44,129 bases of DNA from Rothia koreensis (GTDB lineage Bacteria > Actinomycetota > Actinomycetes > Actinomycetales > Micrococcaceae), in assembly GCF_004136575.1 (NCBI RefSeq), contig NZ_NOIQ01000019.1:1-44129 (forward strand), written 5' to 3'. Below, piece by piece: positions 6,649 to 15,361 of this stretch. The notes under the pieces were generated by a model. That model saw only the letters and a program-made list of their open reading frames with translations. It was not told the origin of the DNA and did no database searches. Both the position numbers and the translations under genes were made by a program. Every line of letters begins with the position of its first letter. The stretch's first letter is position 1.

Positions 6649-7140
6649 ATGACGACTCCAGACCATCCGGATTTTTACGACGCCGACGTCGACGCCCAGC
6701 TCAGGGCCTTCGTCGAGGAGCATCGCGAGATGATCGCCTCGAGCCTTGACGGCCTGAGCGAATCCGAAGCGCGGAGACAACTCGTGTCTTCGAAGACGAC
6801 GCTCCTTGGCCTGGTCAAGCACGCCACTTTCGTCGAGCGGGTTTGGTTCGAGGAAGCTCGCACCGGCATATCGCGGGCAGAGTCGGGCCTCCCGGCAGGG
6901 CCCGACGAGTCCTTTGTCCTCGCGCCGGATGACACGATCGAGTCTGTCAGGTCCGCGTTCGAAACCGCGTGCGAGGCCTCGCGCGCGGCGGTGCGTTCAA
7001 CGCATGGCAAGGACATCTGGTCCGGTAACCGGCGAGGGCCCCTGACGTTGCACTGGATCACGATGCAGATCCTGCGGGAGCACGCACAGCATTGCGGACA
7101 CGCGGATATTCTGCGCGAGCAGATTCTCGACGCGAGGTAG
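6649..7140 (+). CDS. DinB-superfamily (DUF664) protein
   Basis: 163-aa four-helix-bundle protein of the DinB/YfiT superfamily, many of which are metal-dependent thiol transferases using mycothiol or bacillithiol. Visible support: the helix LLGLVKHATFVERVWFEE with its metal-ligand His, the C-terminal EHAQHCGHADILREQI with two more His, and the LTLHWITMQIL helix. The start at ATG 6649 places the first helix as in DUF664 proteins. It lies 41 bp after the epimerase and may be co-transcribed. The substrate is unknown. Confidence 0.8.
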   Translation: MTTPDHPDFYDADVDAQLRAFVEEHREMIASSLDGLSESEARRQLVSSKTTLLGLVKHATFVERVWFEEARTGISRAESGLPAGPDESFVLAPDDTIESVRSAFETACEASRAAVRSTHGKDIWSGNRRGPLTLHWITMQILREHAQHCGHADILREQILDAR

Positions 7141-7276
7141 CCAAACCGACCGGACCATGGCCACGATCAACCACGTTCGGGCGTGAGCGGGCGACGGGGT
7201 CGACGTCGTCGGCACTTCCCTGGCCGCGTGAGGCGTAGGCGGCAAGCGCTCAACTCGAGCTTCCCGAGGCCGGGTG

Positions 7277-8350
7277 TCAGCTCTCGAGCCCCTGCCCGGT
7301 CGGGGACACCAGAATCTTCACGGCCGTCTCGTTGTGGTTGATCAACGTGTCGAAGCCCTTGTCGATCAGGTCGTCGAGGCCGATCTTCCCCGTGATGAAC
7401 GGACGGAGATCCACTCGGCCTTCTTCAACGAGCTTGATGGTCGCGGGGTGGTCGTACGAGTACCCGATGGTGCCCCGGAGATCGATCTCCTTCATGACCA
7501 GTTTGTGCAGCGCGACCTTGGGCTCGTGCCCCCAAATCGATACGTTGACGATCACGCCGGCCGGGCGAACGGCGTCGAGAAGCATATCCAGCACGACGTC
7601 GACCGAGCTGCACTCGAAGCCGACGTCCGCCCCCTTCCCCTCGGTGAGCCCGCGGACCTCCTCGGCCACGTCCACTTCCCGGGGATCAAAGGCATAATCG
7701 GCCACCCCTGCGTCCAGGGCCTTCTGGCGACGCAGATCCGACAGTTCCGAGACGACAACGGTCAGGCCTTCCGTCTTGGCCACGGCGGCGGTCAGCAAGC
7801 CGATGGGCCCGGCGCCGCCGATAATGGCGGTATCTCCCCGAGTGGCTCCGGACCGCATGAAAGCGTGGTGTGTGATGGAGAGGGGCTCGATCAGGGCCGC
7901 TTCATCGAGCCCCACCGAGTCCGCAATCGGGTGGACCCAGTGGCGGTTGACGGCAATCTGCTCCCCGAGGCCGCCGCCTCCACCGCCCAAGCCGATGAAG
8001 TTCATGTCAGGGCTGAGCTGATAATGGGGGTCCTCCCAATCGCGCTCGCGGACGAGAAGGGGCTCGACGACGACCTTCTGTCCGACCTGGAGATCGTCAA
8101 CGCCCTCACCGAGGGCGGCGACGGTGCCGCTCATTTCGTGTCCGAGCGTGACGGGCGCTTCTTCACCGGAAATCGGGTGGGGCTGGCCCTTCGGCGGAAC
8201 GAAGATCGGCCCGTCCAGGTACTCGTGGAGGTCGGTGCCGCAGATACCGGACCACGCGACGTCGATGAGAACCTCGCCGGGACCTGCTGTCGGCGGTTCG
8301 ACGTCGTCAATTCGGATGTCGTGGTTCTGGTAATAACGGGCGGCGCGCAT
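7277..8350 (-). CDS. Medium-chain alcohol dehydrogenase, (R,R)-butanediol dehydrogenase-like
   Basis: 357-aa zinc-type dehydrogenase. Catalytic-zinc residues are present (SGICGTDLHEY near 34-44, LGHE near 69), and the NAD-binding AIIGGAGPIGLL motif lies near 175. Overall sequence resembles 2,3-butanediol/acetoin dehydrogenases and sorbitol-type enzymes. The usual four-cysteine structural-zinc lobe is replaced by VVEPLLVRERDWEDPHY with no cysteines, followed by a glycine-rich GLGGGGGGLGEQ; this marks a subfamily without structural zinc. It is monocistronic, convergent with the DinB gene. The substrate cannot be fixed from sequence. Confidence 0.85.
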   Translation of the reverse strand: MRAARYYQNHDIRIDDVEPPTAGPGEVLIDVAWSGICGTDLHEYLDGPIFVPPKGQPHPISGEEAPVTLGHEMSGTVAALGEGVDDLQVGQKVVVEPLLVRERDWEDPHYQLSPDMNFIGLGGGGGGLGEQIAVNRHWVHPIADSVGLDEAALIEPLSITHHAFMRSGATRGDTAIIGGAGPIGLLTAAVAKTEGLTVVVSELSDLRRQKALDAGVADYAFDPREVDVAEEVRGLTEGKGADVGFECSSVDVVLDMLLDAVRPAGVIVNVSIWGHEPKVALHKLVMKEIDLRGTIGYSYDHPATIKLVEEGRVDLRPFITGKIGLDDLIDKGFDTLINHNETAVKILVSPTGQGLES

Positions 8351-8676
8351 GGTTTCTTCTTCCGTTCGGAGTCAGTGCACGATCAGTCTAGTGGCCTGGG
8401 TCACTACGTCGAACGTCCAGACTCACCGAGTGAGAATCCACCTCGGGGATGGGCGGCGTCTGTGGTTCGGTCGTCGTCCTCCCGGGGCCGCGGCTATTGC
8501 CCAACACCTCAACCAGGCGCGATCCGACCCCACAGTCTTCCAAGACGTGAGAGACCAGGGAGCACGAGGGAGTGGTCGATCCCGTGTACACGTCCGGACC
8601 GGTTGGTCTGTACAGAATCAGCGCGTGCGACTGAGATGGCTCGTGGCGCGCCAGGGCATGAACGAGCGGAGGCGCA
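8351..8676. other. Intergenic region without a recognisable gene
   Basis: 326 bp between the start of the ADH gene and the end of the MFS gene (both minus strand). It should hold the ADH promoter and any MFS terminator. I see no RNA gene, convincing hairpin or protein-like frame. Confidence 0.5.
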
Positions 8677-9918
8677 TCAGTACCTGTTGACGATATCGAT
8701 GCCCACGGTGTCCCGGTCCGCGCGTTTGTCCCACCGGGTGACCATCAGGCTGACGAGAGCCAGCACCAAGCCCGATGCGGCGAGTCCGATGCCGATCCAC
8801 CCGGGGGACAGATAGCCGAAACCGGCGGCAATCGAAGCGCCGCCGAGGGCCGCCCCGAGGGCGTTGCCGATATTGAATGCCGAATGGTTGACCGCCGCGC
8901 CGAGGAGCGCGGCCTTGCCCGCGATGCGGATCAGCCGGGCCTGAATGGACGGGATCAGAATCGACTGGGTGATGCCGATGAGGAATACCGAGGCGAAGAG
9001 GCCGACCTTGGATGAGGCGAGCAGCGTGTACAGGACCAGAGAGACGATGAACGCGCTGAAGCCGAACAGGACCGTCTTGGTCAGATTGCGGTCGCTGGCC
9101 CAGCCACCGATCATATTGCCGATCGTCATGCCGATGCCCAGGACCGCCAGAACCCACGGAACGGTCGACGTCGACAGGCCCGCCACCTGGGTCGAGACCT
9201 CGGTGATGTAGGAATAGACCGCGAAGAACCCACCGAATCCGATGGAGCCGACGGCGATCATGATCCAGATGCGGACGTTCTTGAACGCTCGCAATTCGGA
9301 GCCTGCAGTGCGAGTTCCGTCTCCGGCGTGGCGTGGGAAGGAAAAGAACGCGAGAACGAGTGCTACGGCGAAAATCACCGCGACCATCAGGTAGGCCGAG
9401 CGCCACCCGAAGTTCTGACCGAGCCACGTCGCGATCGGAACGCCCACAATGTTCGCAATAGTGAGTCCGGACAGTGCCAGGGCAATTCCTTTCCCCTGGT
9501 TGCCCGGGCCCATGAGACGGGCCGCCAACAAGGAGCCGACGGCGAAAAAGGCGCCGTGGGGGAGTGCCGCGATGAATCGGAACAGGGAGAGCAGTTCGAA
9601 GGTCAGCGCGAACGCGGATGCGAGTGTCCCGAGGATGAACAGGGCAAGGAGCAGAAACGCCAGCCGCGTTTGGGATGCTTTCGCACCGAGAGCCGCGATG
9701 GTCGGGGCTCCCACCACCACACCCAACGCATACATCGTGATGAGCGTTCCGGCCCTGGCGATTTCGGTCTCCGGGGATTCGCTGAATTTCGGCAGGAGAT
9801 CCCGCGCGATATCCGGAAGGAGGCCCATGGAGGCGAACTCGGTCACTCCGATGCCAAACCCACCGAGGGCGATGGCAAGGAGGGCAATGCTCCGGCGGGT
9901 GGATGTGAGACTGGTCAA
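8677..9918 (-). CDS. MFS transporter, drug:H+ antiporter (DHA1) type
   Basis: 413-aa major-facilitator protein with twelve predicted membrane helices. It resembles the AraJ/YdhP/Cml-type DHA1 exporters: FGIGVTEFASMGLLPDIA in helix 1, the motif-A-like loop ALGAKASQTRL, the RFIAALPHGAFFAVGS segment and the C-terminal half starting VRIWIMIAVGSIGFGG. It likely exports a small hydrophobic compound or sugar. The start is a TTG at 9918 with AGGAAGG 7-8 nt upstream. A promoter with an inverted repeat lies ~120 bp upstream. The substrate is unknown. Confidence 0.88.
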   Translation of the reverse strand: MTSLTSTRRSIALLAIALGGFGIGVTEFASMGLLPDIARDLLPKFSESPETEIARAGTLITMYALGVVVGAPTIAALGAKASQTRLAFLLLALFILGTLASAFALTFELLSLFRFIAALPHGAFFAVGSLLAARLMGPGNQGKGIALALSGLTIANIVGVPIATWLGQNFGWRSAYLMVAVIFAVALVLAFFSFPRHAGDGTRTAGSELRAFKNVRIWIMIAVGSIGFGGFFAVYSYITEVSTQVAGLSTSTVPWVLAVLGIGMTIGNMIGGWASDRNLTKTVLFGFSAFIVSLVLYTLLASSKVGLFASVFLIGITQSILIPSIQARLIRIAGKAALLGAAVNHSAFNIGNALGAALGGASIAAGFGYLSPGWIGIGLAASGLVLALVSLMVTRWDKRADRDTVGIDIVNRY

Positions 9919-10029
9919 AGGTGACCTTCCTGAGTGGAGGGGGATGGGTGCGAGGCAGTCGCCCTGCTCGAGCGCAGACTAGGCTAGCCCGTTCCTCGCA
10001 GGAGTGTCGACTGCGATGCTGTCCGTTGC

Positions 10030-10051
10030 TATATATGACCTGACGGGTCAT
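10030..10051 (-). promoter_or_regulatory. Operator-like inverted repeat upstream of the MFS exporter
   Basis: ATGACC (10035-10040) and GGTCAT (10046-10051) flank a 5-bp centre. On the minus strand a TATATA -10-like run overlaps its promoter-proximal edge. Placement suits a TetR or MarR operator; no such regulator is adjacent. Confidence 0.35.
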
Positions 10052-10170
10052 CGCACAGGTTCACAAGCGCACATACCGGTCGTCGTGCGTACACCGGTCC
10101 AAGGCCTCCGTTGATCGGCCCTCGCGATGCACAACGCGGAGGAGGCCGTGATCGGGGGATCCTGGCATGC

Positions 10171-10680
10171 TCAGTTCCGGGACCCGGAGCGGCGAGTGCG
10201 TGCCGCATGGGCTCGGGCCTTCATGCGGTTGCCGCACGTCGCCATGGAACACCACTTGGCGGTCCCTGGGCGCGTGTGATCAATGAGGTAGAGATTGCAC
10301 TCCGTGTTCGCGCAGGCTCTGAGCCGCCCCGGTAGGTGCTCGTTGACCCGCGACCATGCCTGCAGGACGCGAGCCGCGAGCTGCACGTCCGAAGGTGCGG
10401 ACAGCTTCCACTCGACCCCAGATGGCGTGACGTCTGCCCGCATCGTCGCCTCGCTCATCAGCTCCTGGAGCGATTCAACGGCAACCTCGTTGCCACGGAT
10501 CAGGTCCTGCAACCCGTCCCGGGCGATCCGCAGGCAGCGCAATTCCGCGTCGTCGCCGGACCCGCCGTGGGCGCGAGCCAGGTCGACGCCGCGCTGACCG
10601 TGCAGATACTCCATGGGCTCCCCACCGTCCCGCGGCGCGGAGTTGAGAACGTCCAGCAGAAGTTCCTCGTCTTCGATCAC
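10171..10680 (-). CDS. CGNR zinc-finger / ABATE-domain regulator
   Basis: 169-aa protein of the CGNR zinc-finger family. An N-terminal stress-antifolate (ABATE-like) region is followed by the C-terminal zinc finger CANTECNLYLIDHTRPG, then KWCSMATCGNRMKARAHAAR. The four cysteines and the CGNR signature are intact. These proteins are presumed DNA-binding repressors of a neighbouring gene. The start is GTG 10680 because AAGGAGG lies 6 nt upstream; the ATG at 10704 lies upstream of that ribosome binding site. It is divergent from the alpha/beta hydrolase with 68 bp between starts, so it is the likely regulator of that gene. Confidence 0.87.
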   Translation of the reverse strand: MIEDEELLLDVLNSAPRDGGEPMEYLHGQRGVDLARAHGGSGDDAELRCLRIARDGLQDLIRGNEVAVESLQELMSEATMRADVTPSGVEWKLSAPSDVQLAARVLQAWSRVNEHLPGRLRACANTECNLYLIDHTRPGTAKWCSMATCGNRMKARAHAARTRRSGSRN

Positions 10681-10748
10681 GTGTGCCCTCCTTCGCGGAC
10701 CCATGCTACCGTGACCGTAACCAGTAAAGCTAATTTAGGAGGTTAGTC

Positions 10749-11609
10749 ATGGTCGCTGTTCACCACCGCGAATCCATCGTTGATGGCTGGAAAGTCTTCT
10801 ACCGCGAGGCCGGTCCTGCCGACGCGCCGGTGATGCTGCTCCTGCACGGATACCCCACCAGTTCGCACATGTTCCGGCACCTCATTCCCGCTCTCGCGGA
10901 CCGTTATCGCGTGATCGCGCCGGACCATATCGGCTTCGGAAGGTCCTCCGCCCCGGGCGTGGAAGAATTCGAGTACACCTTCCGGGAGCTGGCTCGGATC
11001 ACGCGTGCCTTCCTCACGTCAGTGAGCGTGGATCGCTTCACCGTCTACGCGCAGGACTACGGGGCGCCCATCGCATGGCGACTCGCCCTCGAGAACCCGG
11101 GCGCTGTGGAAGGCGTGATCTCACAGAACGGCAATGCCTACGACGAGGGATTCGTTCCCGATTTTTGGGCACCCATCTGGGCCTACGGGCAGGACCCTTC
11201 GCGGGAGAACGAGGAGGCCCTTCGTCCCGCGTTGGCCAGGGAAGCGGTGGAATGGCAGTACCTGCACGGAGTCCCGGACCCGTCCGTGGTGGATCCGGAT
11301 GCCTGGGAGCACGACATTGCCCTTCTGGGGCGCCCGGGCAACGACCTCGTTCAGCTGGCCCTCTTCGCCGACTACCACACCAACCGCGCCCTCTATCCGC
11401 GGTTCCACGAGTGGCTGCGCACTTCCCAGGTTCCGGTCCTGGCCATCTGGGGTCGCAACGACCAGATCTTCGGACCGGCCGGGGCCGAAGCCTTCCGCCG
11501 AGATGCTACTGATCCGCGGATCGAGCTTCTGGACGGTGGCCACTTCCTGCTCGAATCACACCTGGACGACGTCGTGGCCGCTGTCCGAGACTGGAGGGCT
11601 TCCTTCTAG
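10749..11609 (+). CDS. Alpha/beta hydrolase, epoxide hydrolase/haloalkane dehalogenase-like
   Basis: 286-aa alpha/beta-hydrolase. HGYPTSSHMF near 34 supplies the oxyanion hole, Asp103 in YAQDYGAP is the nucleophile (an Asp, as in dehalogenases and epoxide hydrolases, not Ser), and His265 in GGHFLLE is the base. A cap domain lies between ~135 and 215. The sequence points to hydrolysis of an epoxide or haloalkane through an ester intermediate; the physiological substrate is unknown. TAGGAGG precedes the ATG. It is divergent from a CGNR zinc-finger gene and followed by a hairpin. Confidence 0.88.
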   Translation: MVAVHHRESIVDGWKVFYREAGPADAPVMLLLHGYPTSSHMFRHLIPALADRYRVIAPDHIGFGRSSAPGVEEFEYTFRELARITRAFLTSVSVDRFTVYAQDYGAPIAWRLALENPGAVEGVISQNGNAYDEGFVPDFWAPIWAYGQDPSRENEEALRPALAREAVEWQYLHGVPDPSVVDPDAWEHDIALLGRPGNDLVQLALFADYHTNRALYPRFHEWLRTSQVPVLAIWGRNDQIFGPAGAEAFRRDATDPRIELLDGGHFLLESHLDDVVAAVRDWRASF

Positions 11610-11619
11610 CTCGCACACG

Positions 11620-11641
11620 GTGGGGGTCCGCAGGCCCCCAC
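11620..11641. terminator. Hairpin between convergent hydrolase and MFS genes
   Basis: GTGGGGG at 11620-11626 pairs with CCCCCAC at 11635-11641 with an 8-nt loop, lying in the 40-bp gap between two converging genes. Likely a bidirectional terminator. Confidence 0.55.
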
Positions 11642-11649
11642 TGCGCTCG

Positions 11650-12966
11650 CTACACCAGATGCTTGGTCGAGGTCTCCGGGGCATACCTGATGGTGAAGAG
11701 CAGGCCAACCAGCAGCACAAGGGCCAGCGCGAACATTGACCACGAGATTCCCCACGCGGAAAGCATGAGGGGAAGAATGAATGTCCCCGCGGCCGAAGCG
11801 ATCCTGCTCAAGGCATTGAGGAGCCCCACGCCGGTCGCGCGCAATCTCGTGGGGAACAGTTCGGCCGGATATACCTGCGTCAGGTTCGACGCGGCGGACA
11901 TCACGAAGGTGTACACGACGAACGGGATCATGAGGACGCCGATGGAGCTGTCGACCAGCAGGCCCAGCAGGATCAGCGATGCCGTGAGGATCAGGAAGGA
12001 GATGATGCTGGCACTGCGTCGCGATAATTTCTGGACGAACCACAACCCTGCGATTCCTCCAAGGAGGAGGAAAATGTTCAGGACAATTTCCTGCAGGTGC
12101 CCGCCCGAGACGTCCAGGCTCTCGAAGATGGTCGGCATGAACGTGTAGATGGCGAAGTAGGGGAGCACGAGGGCGCTGTAGAACACGATGCCGAACCAGG
12201 TGTACTTCGCCTGCCCTGAAGCAAAGACCTCGCGGAATCCGCCGCCGTCCTCGGGGCTGGAGTTCGTGGCCAGGTCCGCCGTCGAGATATCTGCCTTGAG
12301 GTATTTCCCCACGATCTTCTGGGCCTCCTCGACGCGGCCCTTGCTGATGAGCCACCCCGGCGATTCCGGGGCGCCGATCCGCACCGCCAGAACCACGAGC
12401 GCGGGAATGGCCCCGCTGGCCAGCAGCAATCGCCACGATTCCTCCCCCGCGAGGAACAGGCTTCCCAGAATATTGGCGACGACGTATCCGACGGTCCACA
12501 TGACGGTCAGGGAGGACAGCATGGTGCCGCGGGACTTCCTCGGGGAGAACTCCGAGAGCAGCGTCGGTCCGACGGCGTAGTCCGCGCCGAGCCCGAAGCC
12601 GATCACAAGCCGCAGAATGAACAGGCTCAGAAACCCGTCGGCCCAGAACTGCAGGACCGAGGCGACGGTAATGATCACGAAATTGAGGACGAAGACGCGC
12701 TGGCGCCCGATGAGGTCCCCCACGCGTCCGAGCACCAGGCTCCCGAAGAACAACCCAATGAGCGCCGAACTGGCCAGCAGCCCCGATTCGAGACCGGTGA
12801 GCGACCATCCCGCCGTCAGCGCCGGCAGGAGCGCCCCGATCATGCCGAGGATGTAACCGTCCGTGAAATTGGCACCGAAGGTCATGACGGTGACTCGCAG
12901 GTGAAACCGGTTGAAGGGGATCTCGTCGATGGCCTGCGTCGTGGGCGAGTCCGATGTTTTTACCAT
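11650..12966 (-). CDS. MFS transporter, metabolite:H+ symporter (aromatic acid/sugar porter type)
   Basis: 438-aa major-facilitator importer with twelve helices. The first cytoplasmic loop has motif A as GRVGDLIGRQRVF, helix 4 has RLVIGFGLGADYAVGPTLLSEF, and the second half carries VYPAELFPTRLRATGVG, typical of the sugar-porter and aromatic-acid:H+ symporter groups. ATG 12966 is preferred, with AGGAA 6 nt upstream; an upstream in-frame start would add 38 atypical residues. It is adjacent to an IclR regulator and the aromatic-lyase homologue, so it probably imports that enzyme's substrate or a related aromatic compound. Confidence 0.88.
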   Translation of the reverse strand: MVKTSDSPTTQAIDEIPFNRFHLRVTVMTFGANFTDGYILGMIGALLPALTAGWSLTGLESGLLASSALIGLFFGSLVLGRVGDLIGRQRVFVLNFVIITVASVLQFWADGFLSLFILRLVIGFGLGADYAVGPTLLSEFSPRKSRGTMLSSLTVMWTVGYVVANILGSLFLAGEESWRLLLASGAIPALVVLAVRIGAPESPGWLISKGRVEEAQKIVGKYLKADISTADLATNSSPEDGGGFREVFASGQAKYTWFGIVFYSALVLPYFAIYTFMPTIFESLDVSGGHLQEIVLNIFLLLGGIAGLWFVQKLSRRSASIISFLILTASLILLGLLVDSSIGVLMIPFVVYTFVMSAASNLTQVYPAELFPTRLRATGVGLLNALSRIASAAGTFILPLMLSAWGISWSMFALALVLLVGLLFTIRYAPETSTKHLV

Positions 12967-13033
12967 TCGAATTCCTGATCGTTCGTGCGCTCCCGCGACA
13001 AATCGGCGGGATGCTGTGTGGTGCTGGCCAGTC

Positions 13034-13690
13034 CTAGTGCGACGTCGTGCGCAATTTCCTGGAGACTTCGGATGCGGCATGGCGCAGGAGCGCCCCGTCG
13101 CTTCGGTTCTTCTGCCGGGTCGCCCTGTAGGTGGGCACCAGAATGCTCATGGCCGCGATGGGCCCGTTTCCGCCGTGGACGGGTGCCGAGATGGCGGTGA
13201 CGTCCTCCTCGACGATGTTCTCCGAAACCAGATAGCCCTCGTCCGGGGTGTGCCCCTGGAGGACTCGTCCCGCCGCGGATCCGGTTGCCGGGATCGTGTG
13301 GCCGACCCAGCTGACGTGTCGGACCGAATGGTTGCCCTCGACGATGCTGATGTACAGGACCGTGTCACCGTGCGCCTCGACGCTCAGGTACACGGACTCC
13401 CCGGTCTCTGCCGCGAGGTCCTGCATCGGCTGCCTGGACAGATCGGCCAGGGAATCGTTGCTGAAAGCCTGGGCACCGACCTGGATCAGACGGGTGCCGG
13501 GCCGATAGATTCCGGCGTCGTCGCGCGTGAGCCACTTGCTCGCTTCCACGGTCCGGAGCAAACGCAGGGTCGTGCTGACCGGCAGGTCCGCTTCGCGGGC
13601 GGCTTCCGCCAGCGTCATGGCGCCTTGGTCGCAGACGATCCCCATGAGATCGAGCGCTCGCTCAACGGTTCGGGTCGACGTCTCGGCCAA
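13034..13690 (-). CDS. IclR-family transcriptional regulator
   Basis: 218-aa regulator. An N-terminal winged helix-turn-helix (RTVERALDLMGIVCDQGAMT, then LAEAAREADLPVSTTLRLLRTVE) is followed by an IclR effector domain ending in SAPVHGGNGPIAAMSILVP. The start is TTG 13690 with GGAGG 7 nt upstream; the frame stays open far upstream, but that part is antisense to the lyase gene. IclR proteins respond to aromatic or small-acid effectors. It lies 67 bp upstream of the MFS transporter on the same strand and is divergent from the lyase homologue, with repeated operator-like elements between. Confidence 0.88.
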   Translation of the reverse strand: MAETSTRTVERALDLMGIVCDQGAMTLAEAAREADLPVSTTLRLLRTVEASKWLTRDDAGIYRPGTRLIQVGAQAFSNDSLADLSRQPMQDLAAETGESVYLSVEAHGDTVLYISIVEGNHSVRHVSWVGHTIPATGSAAGRVLQGHTPDEGYLVSENIVEEDVTAISAPVHGGNGPIAAMSILVPTYRATRQKNRSDGALLRHAASEVSRKLRTTSH

Positions 13691-13730
13691 AGGAGCCTCC
13701 GGGTATTGGATGGGGGTGAGCCAGGTAACA

Positions 13731-13767
13731 GTTTTATCTAGTGAAACATTAAAACCGCCTAGTGAAA
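13731..13767. promoter_or_regulatory. Candidate IclR operator between regulator and lyase homologue
   Basis: CTAGTGAAA occurs at 13738-13746 and 13759-13767, a 21-bp spacing that puts both copies on the same helix face. An inverted repeat GTTTTA (13731-13736) / TAAAAC (13750-13755) surrounds the first copy. The patch is A+T-rich in a GC-rich genome and sits in the only shared regulatory gap of the divergent genes. Confidence 0.6.
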
Positions 13768-13795
13768 ACCATAAATTTGAGGAAGACTGGGCCGC

Positions 13796-15313
13796 ATGCG
13801 AGAACATGAGCAGCACGATCGTCACCACTCTCGGAGCGACCGCCCCCGAGATGCTCACCAGCCCGTTCAAGCGGAGCCGCCGATCGAGGTGGACGGGGCC
13901 GGGCTGACACTCACCGATCTCGACAAGGTTGCCCGTGGTGCAGGGGCCCGCCTCGCGCCGGGGGTGCTCGACCGGCTTCGCCGTCAGTATCGAGAGGCTC
14001 GAGGGATCAGCGCGCGCCAACCCGTGTACGGCCAGTCCACGGGCGTGGGTGCCAACCGGTTCGTCGAGGTCGACGAGCACGACGACGAACACGGACTGCG
14101 TTTGCTTCGGAGCCACGCCGCCGACGCCGGCCCCCACGTTCCCGAAGAGACGGTCCGAGTCATGCTGGCGATCCGTCTCTCGCAGCTGGCGGCCTCCGGG
14201 AGCGGGATCAGTCCGGACGTGGTTCAGGGCCTGGAGCGAATGCTCCGGGACGATGCCTTGCCCAGCATCAGGACGATGGGAGGCATCGGGACGGCGGATT
14301 TGGCGGCGTTGGCATCCACTGCTCTGGCGATGGCAGGGGAGCGCCCGACCACGAATCCGTGGCCCACGCCCGTCTCCTTCGGCAAGGACAGTGCCTTGCC
14401 GTTCATGAGCAGCAGCGCGTTGACCCTGGCGCGGGCCGCCCGGGCCGTGACCCGACTCCGAGACCTCGAGGGCTCGTCGCGAATTGTCACGGCCCTCTCG
14501 GCCACGGCCGTCGGAGCCAATCGGCAAGCATTTTCGCCGCAGGCGGGTCGGGCCGCCGTGATTCCCGCAGCTGCTCGAGTCGCGGAAGAAATGCGCGGTC
14601 TCCTGCAGGATGAATCGGAGCCGGCCCGCATCCAGGATCCCTTCGGTCTGCGCGCGTACATTCAGGCCCAGGGCGCCGTGGTCGACGCCATGGATCGACT
14701 TGGGCGCCTGGTCGAATCGTTGACCGCGACGGCCCAGGAGAATCCGCTCTTCGACTTCGAATCGCAGAGAGCCGTGCACCACGGTGGGTTCCACCAGGCT
14801 TCACTCGGCCTCGCCATCGACGGGCTGAACCTCGCCCTGGCCCAAAGCGCACCCCTGGTGATTTCACGCATCACCATGCTCCACGATCCGGCGTACACGG
14901 GCGCGCCCCCGTTTCTGGCCGACGGAACCGACGGCTCCTCCGGGCACATGATGGTCGAGTACATTGCGGCCAGTGCCATGGCCCAGCTGCGGAATGCCGC
15001 TCAGCCGGCGTCGCTCAACACCGTGGTCCTGTCGCAGGGTGCCGAGGAGGATGCGAGTTTCGCGACCCAGGCGGTCGAGCAGCTCGACCGGGCGGTCGAC
15101 AGCTACCAGACGATGCTGTCCATTGAGCTGCTGTCGGCGCACCGGGCCATCAGCGTGCTGGGGCGGCCGACGTCGTCGTCGCTCCGCCGGGTGGTGGCCA
15201 GCCTGCGGGAGGTGCTCCCCATCGTCGCGGCCGACCACGATCTGCGCCCCGACATCGAGGCGGCCGGTCGTGTGCTTCCGGGACTGGCTCGCGGGGTTCT
15301 TCCGGAGGCTTGA
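13796..15313 (+). CDS. Aromatic amino acid ammonia-lyase homologue lacking the MIO triad
   Basis: 505-aa protein of the histidine/phenylalanine/tyrosine ammonia-lyase superfamily. Conserved: Tyr78 in YGQSTGVG, QDPFGLRA (family QDPYSLR), HHGGFHQ (family SGGNFHG) and GSSGHMMVEYIAASAM. The family makes its electrophilic MIO cofactor from Ala-Ser-Gly in GSVGASGDLAPLA. Here that segment (residues 162-174) reads GGIGTADLAALAS, with no Ser, so the cofactor cannot form the usual way. Residues 1-30 are His/Arg-rich and outside the fold. It is divergent from an IclR regulator and a transporter. It may be a MIO-independent enzyme or a binding protein; hutH would be the wrong name. Confidence 0.85.
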   Translation: MREHEQHDRHHSRSDRPRDAHQPVQAEPPIEVDGAGLTLTDLDKVARGAGARLAPGVLDRLRRQYREARGISARQPVYGQSTGVGANRFVEVDEHDDEHGLRLLRSHAADAGPHVPEETVRVMLAIRLSQLAASGSGISPDVVQGLERMLRDDALPSIRTMGGIGTADLAALASTALAMAGERPTTNPWPTPVSFGKDSALPFMSSSALTLARAARAVTRLRDLEGSSRIVTALSATAVGANRQAFSPQAGRAAVIPAAARVAEEMRGLLQDESEPARIQDPFGLRAYIQAQGAVVDAMDRLGRLVESLTATAQENPLFDFESQRAVHHGGFHQASLGLAIDGLNLALAQSAPLVISRITMLHDPAYTGAPPFLADGTDGSSGHMMVEYIAASAMAQLRNAAQPASLNTVVLSQGAEEDASFATQAVEQLDRAVDSYQTMLSIELLSAHRAISVLGRPTSSSLRRVVASLREVLPIVAADHDLRPDIEAAGRVLPGLARGVLPEA

Positions 15314-15361
15314 GCCGGACGACGTCGGGCGCGGCTGTTTGCGGGTCGACGCCGCGTCCGC

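Noticed and set aside
13796-15313. Histidine ammonia-lyase (hutH)
   Set aside because: The Ala-Ser-Gly needed for the MIO cofactor is absent and no other hut genes are nearby, so the enzyme name would be misleading.
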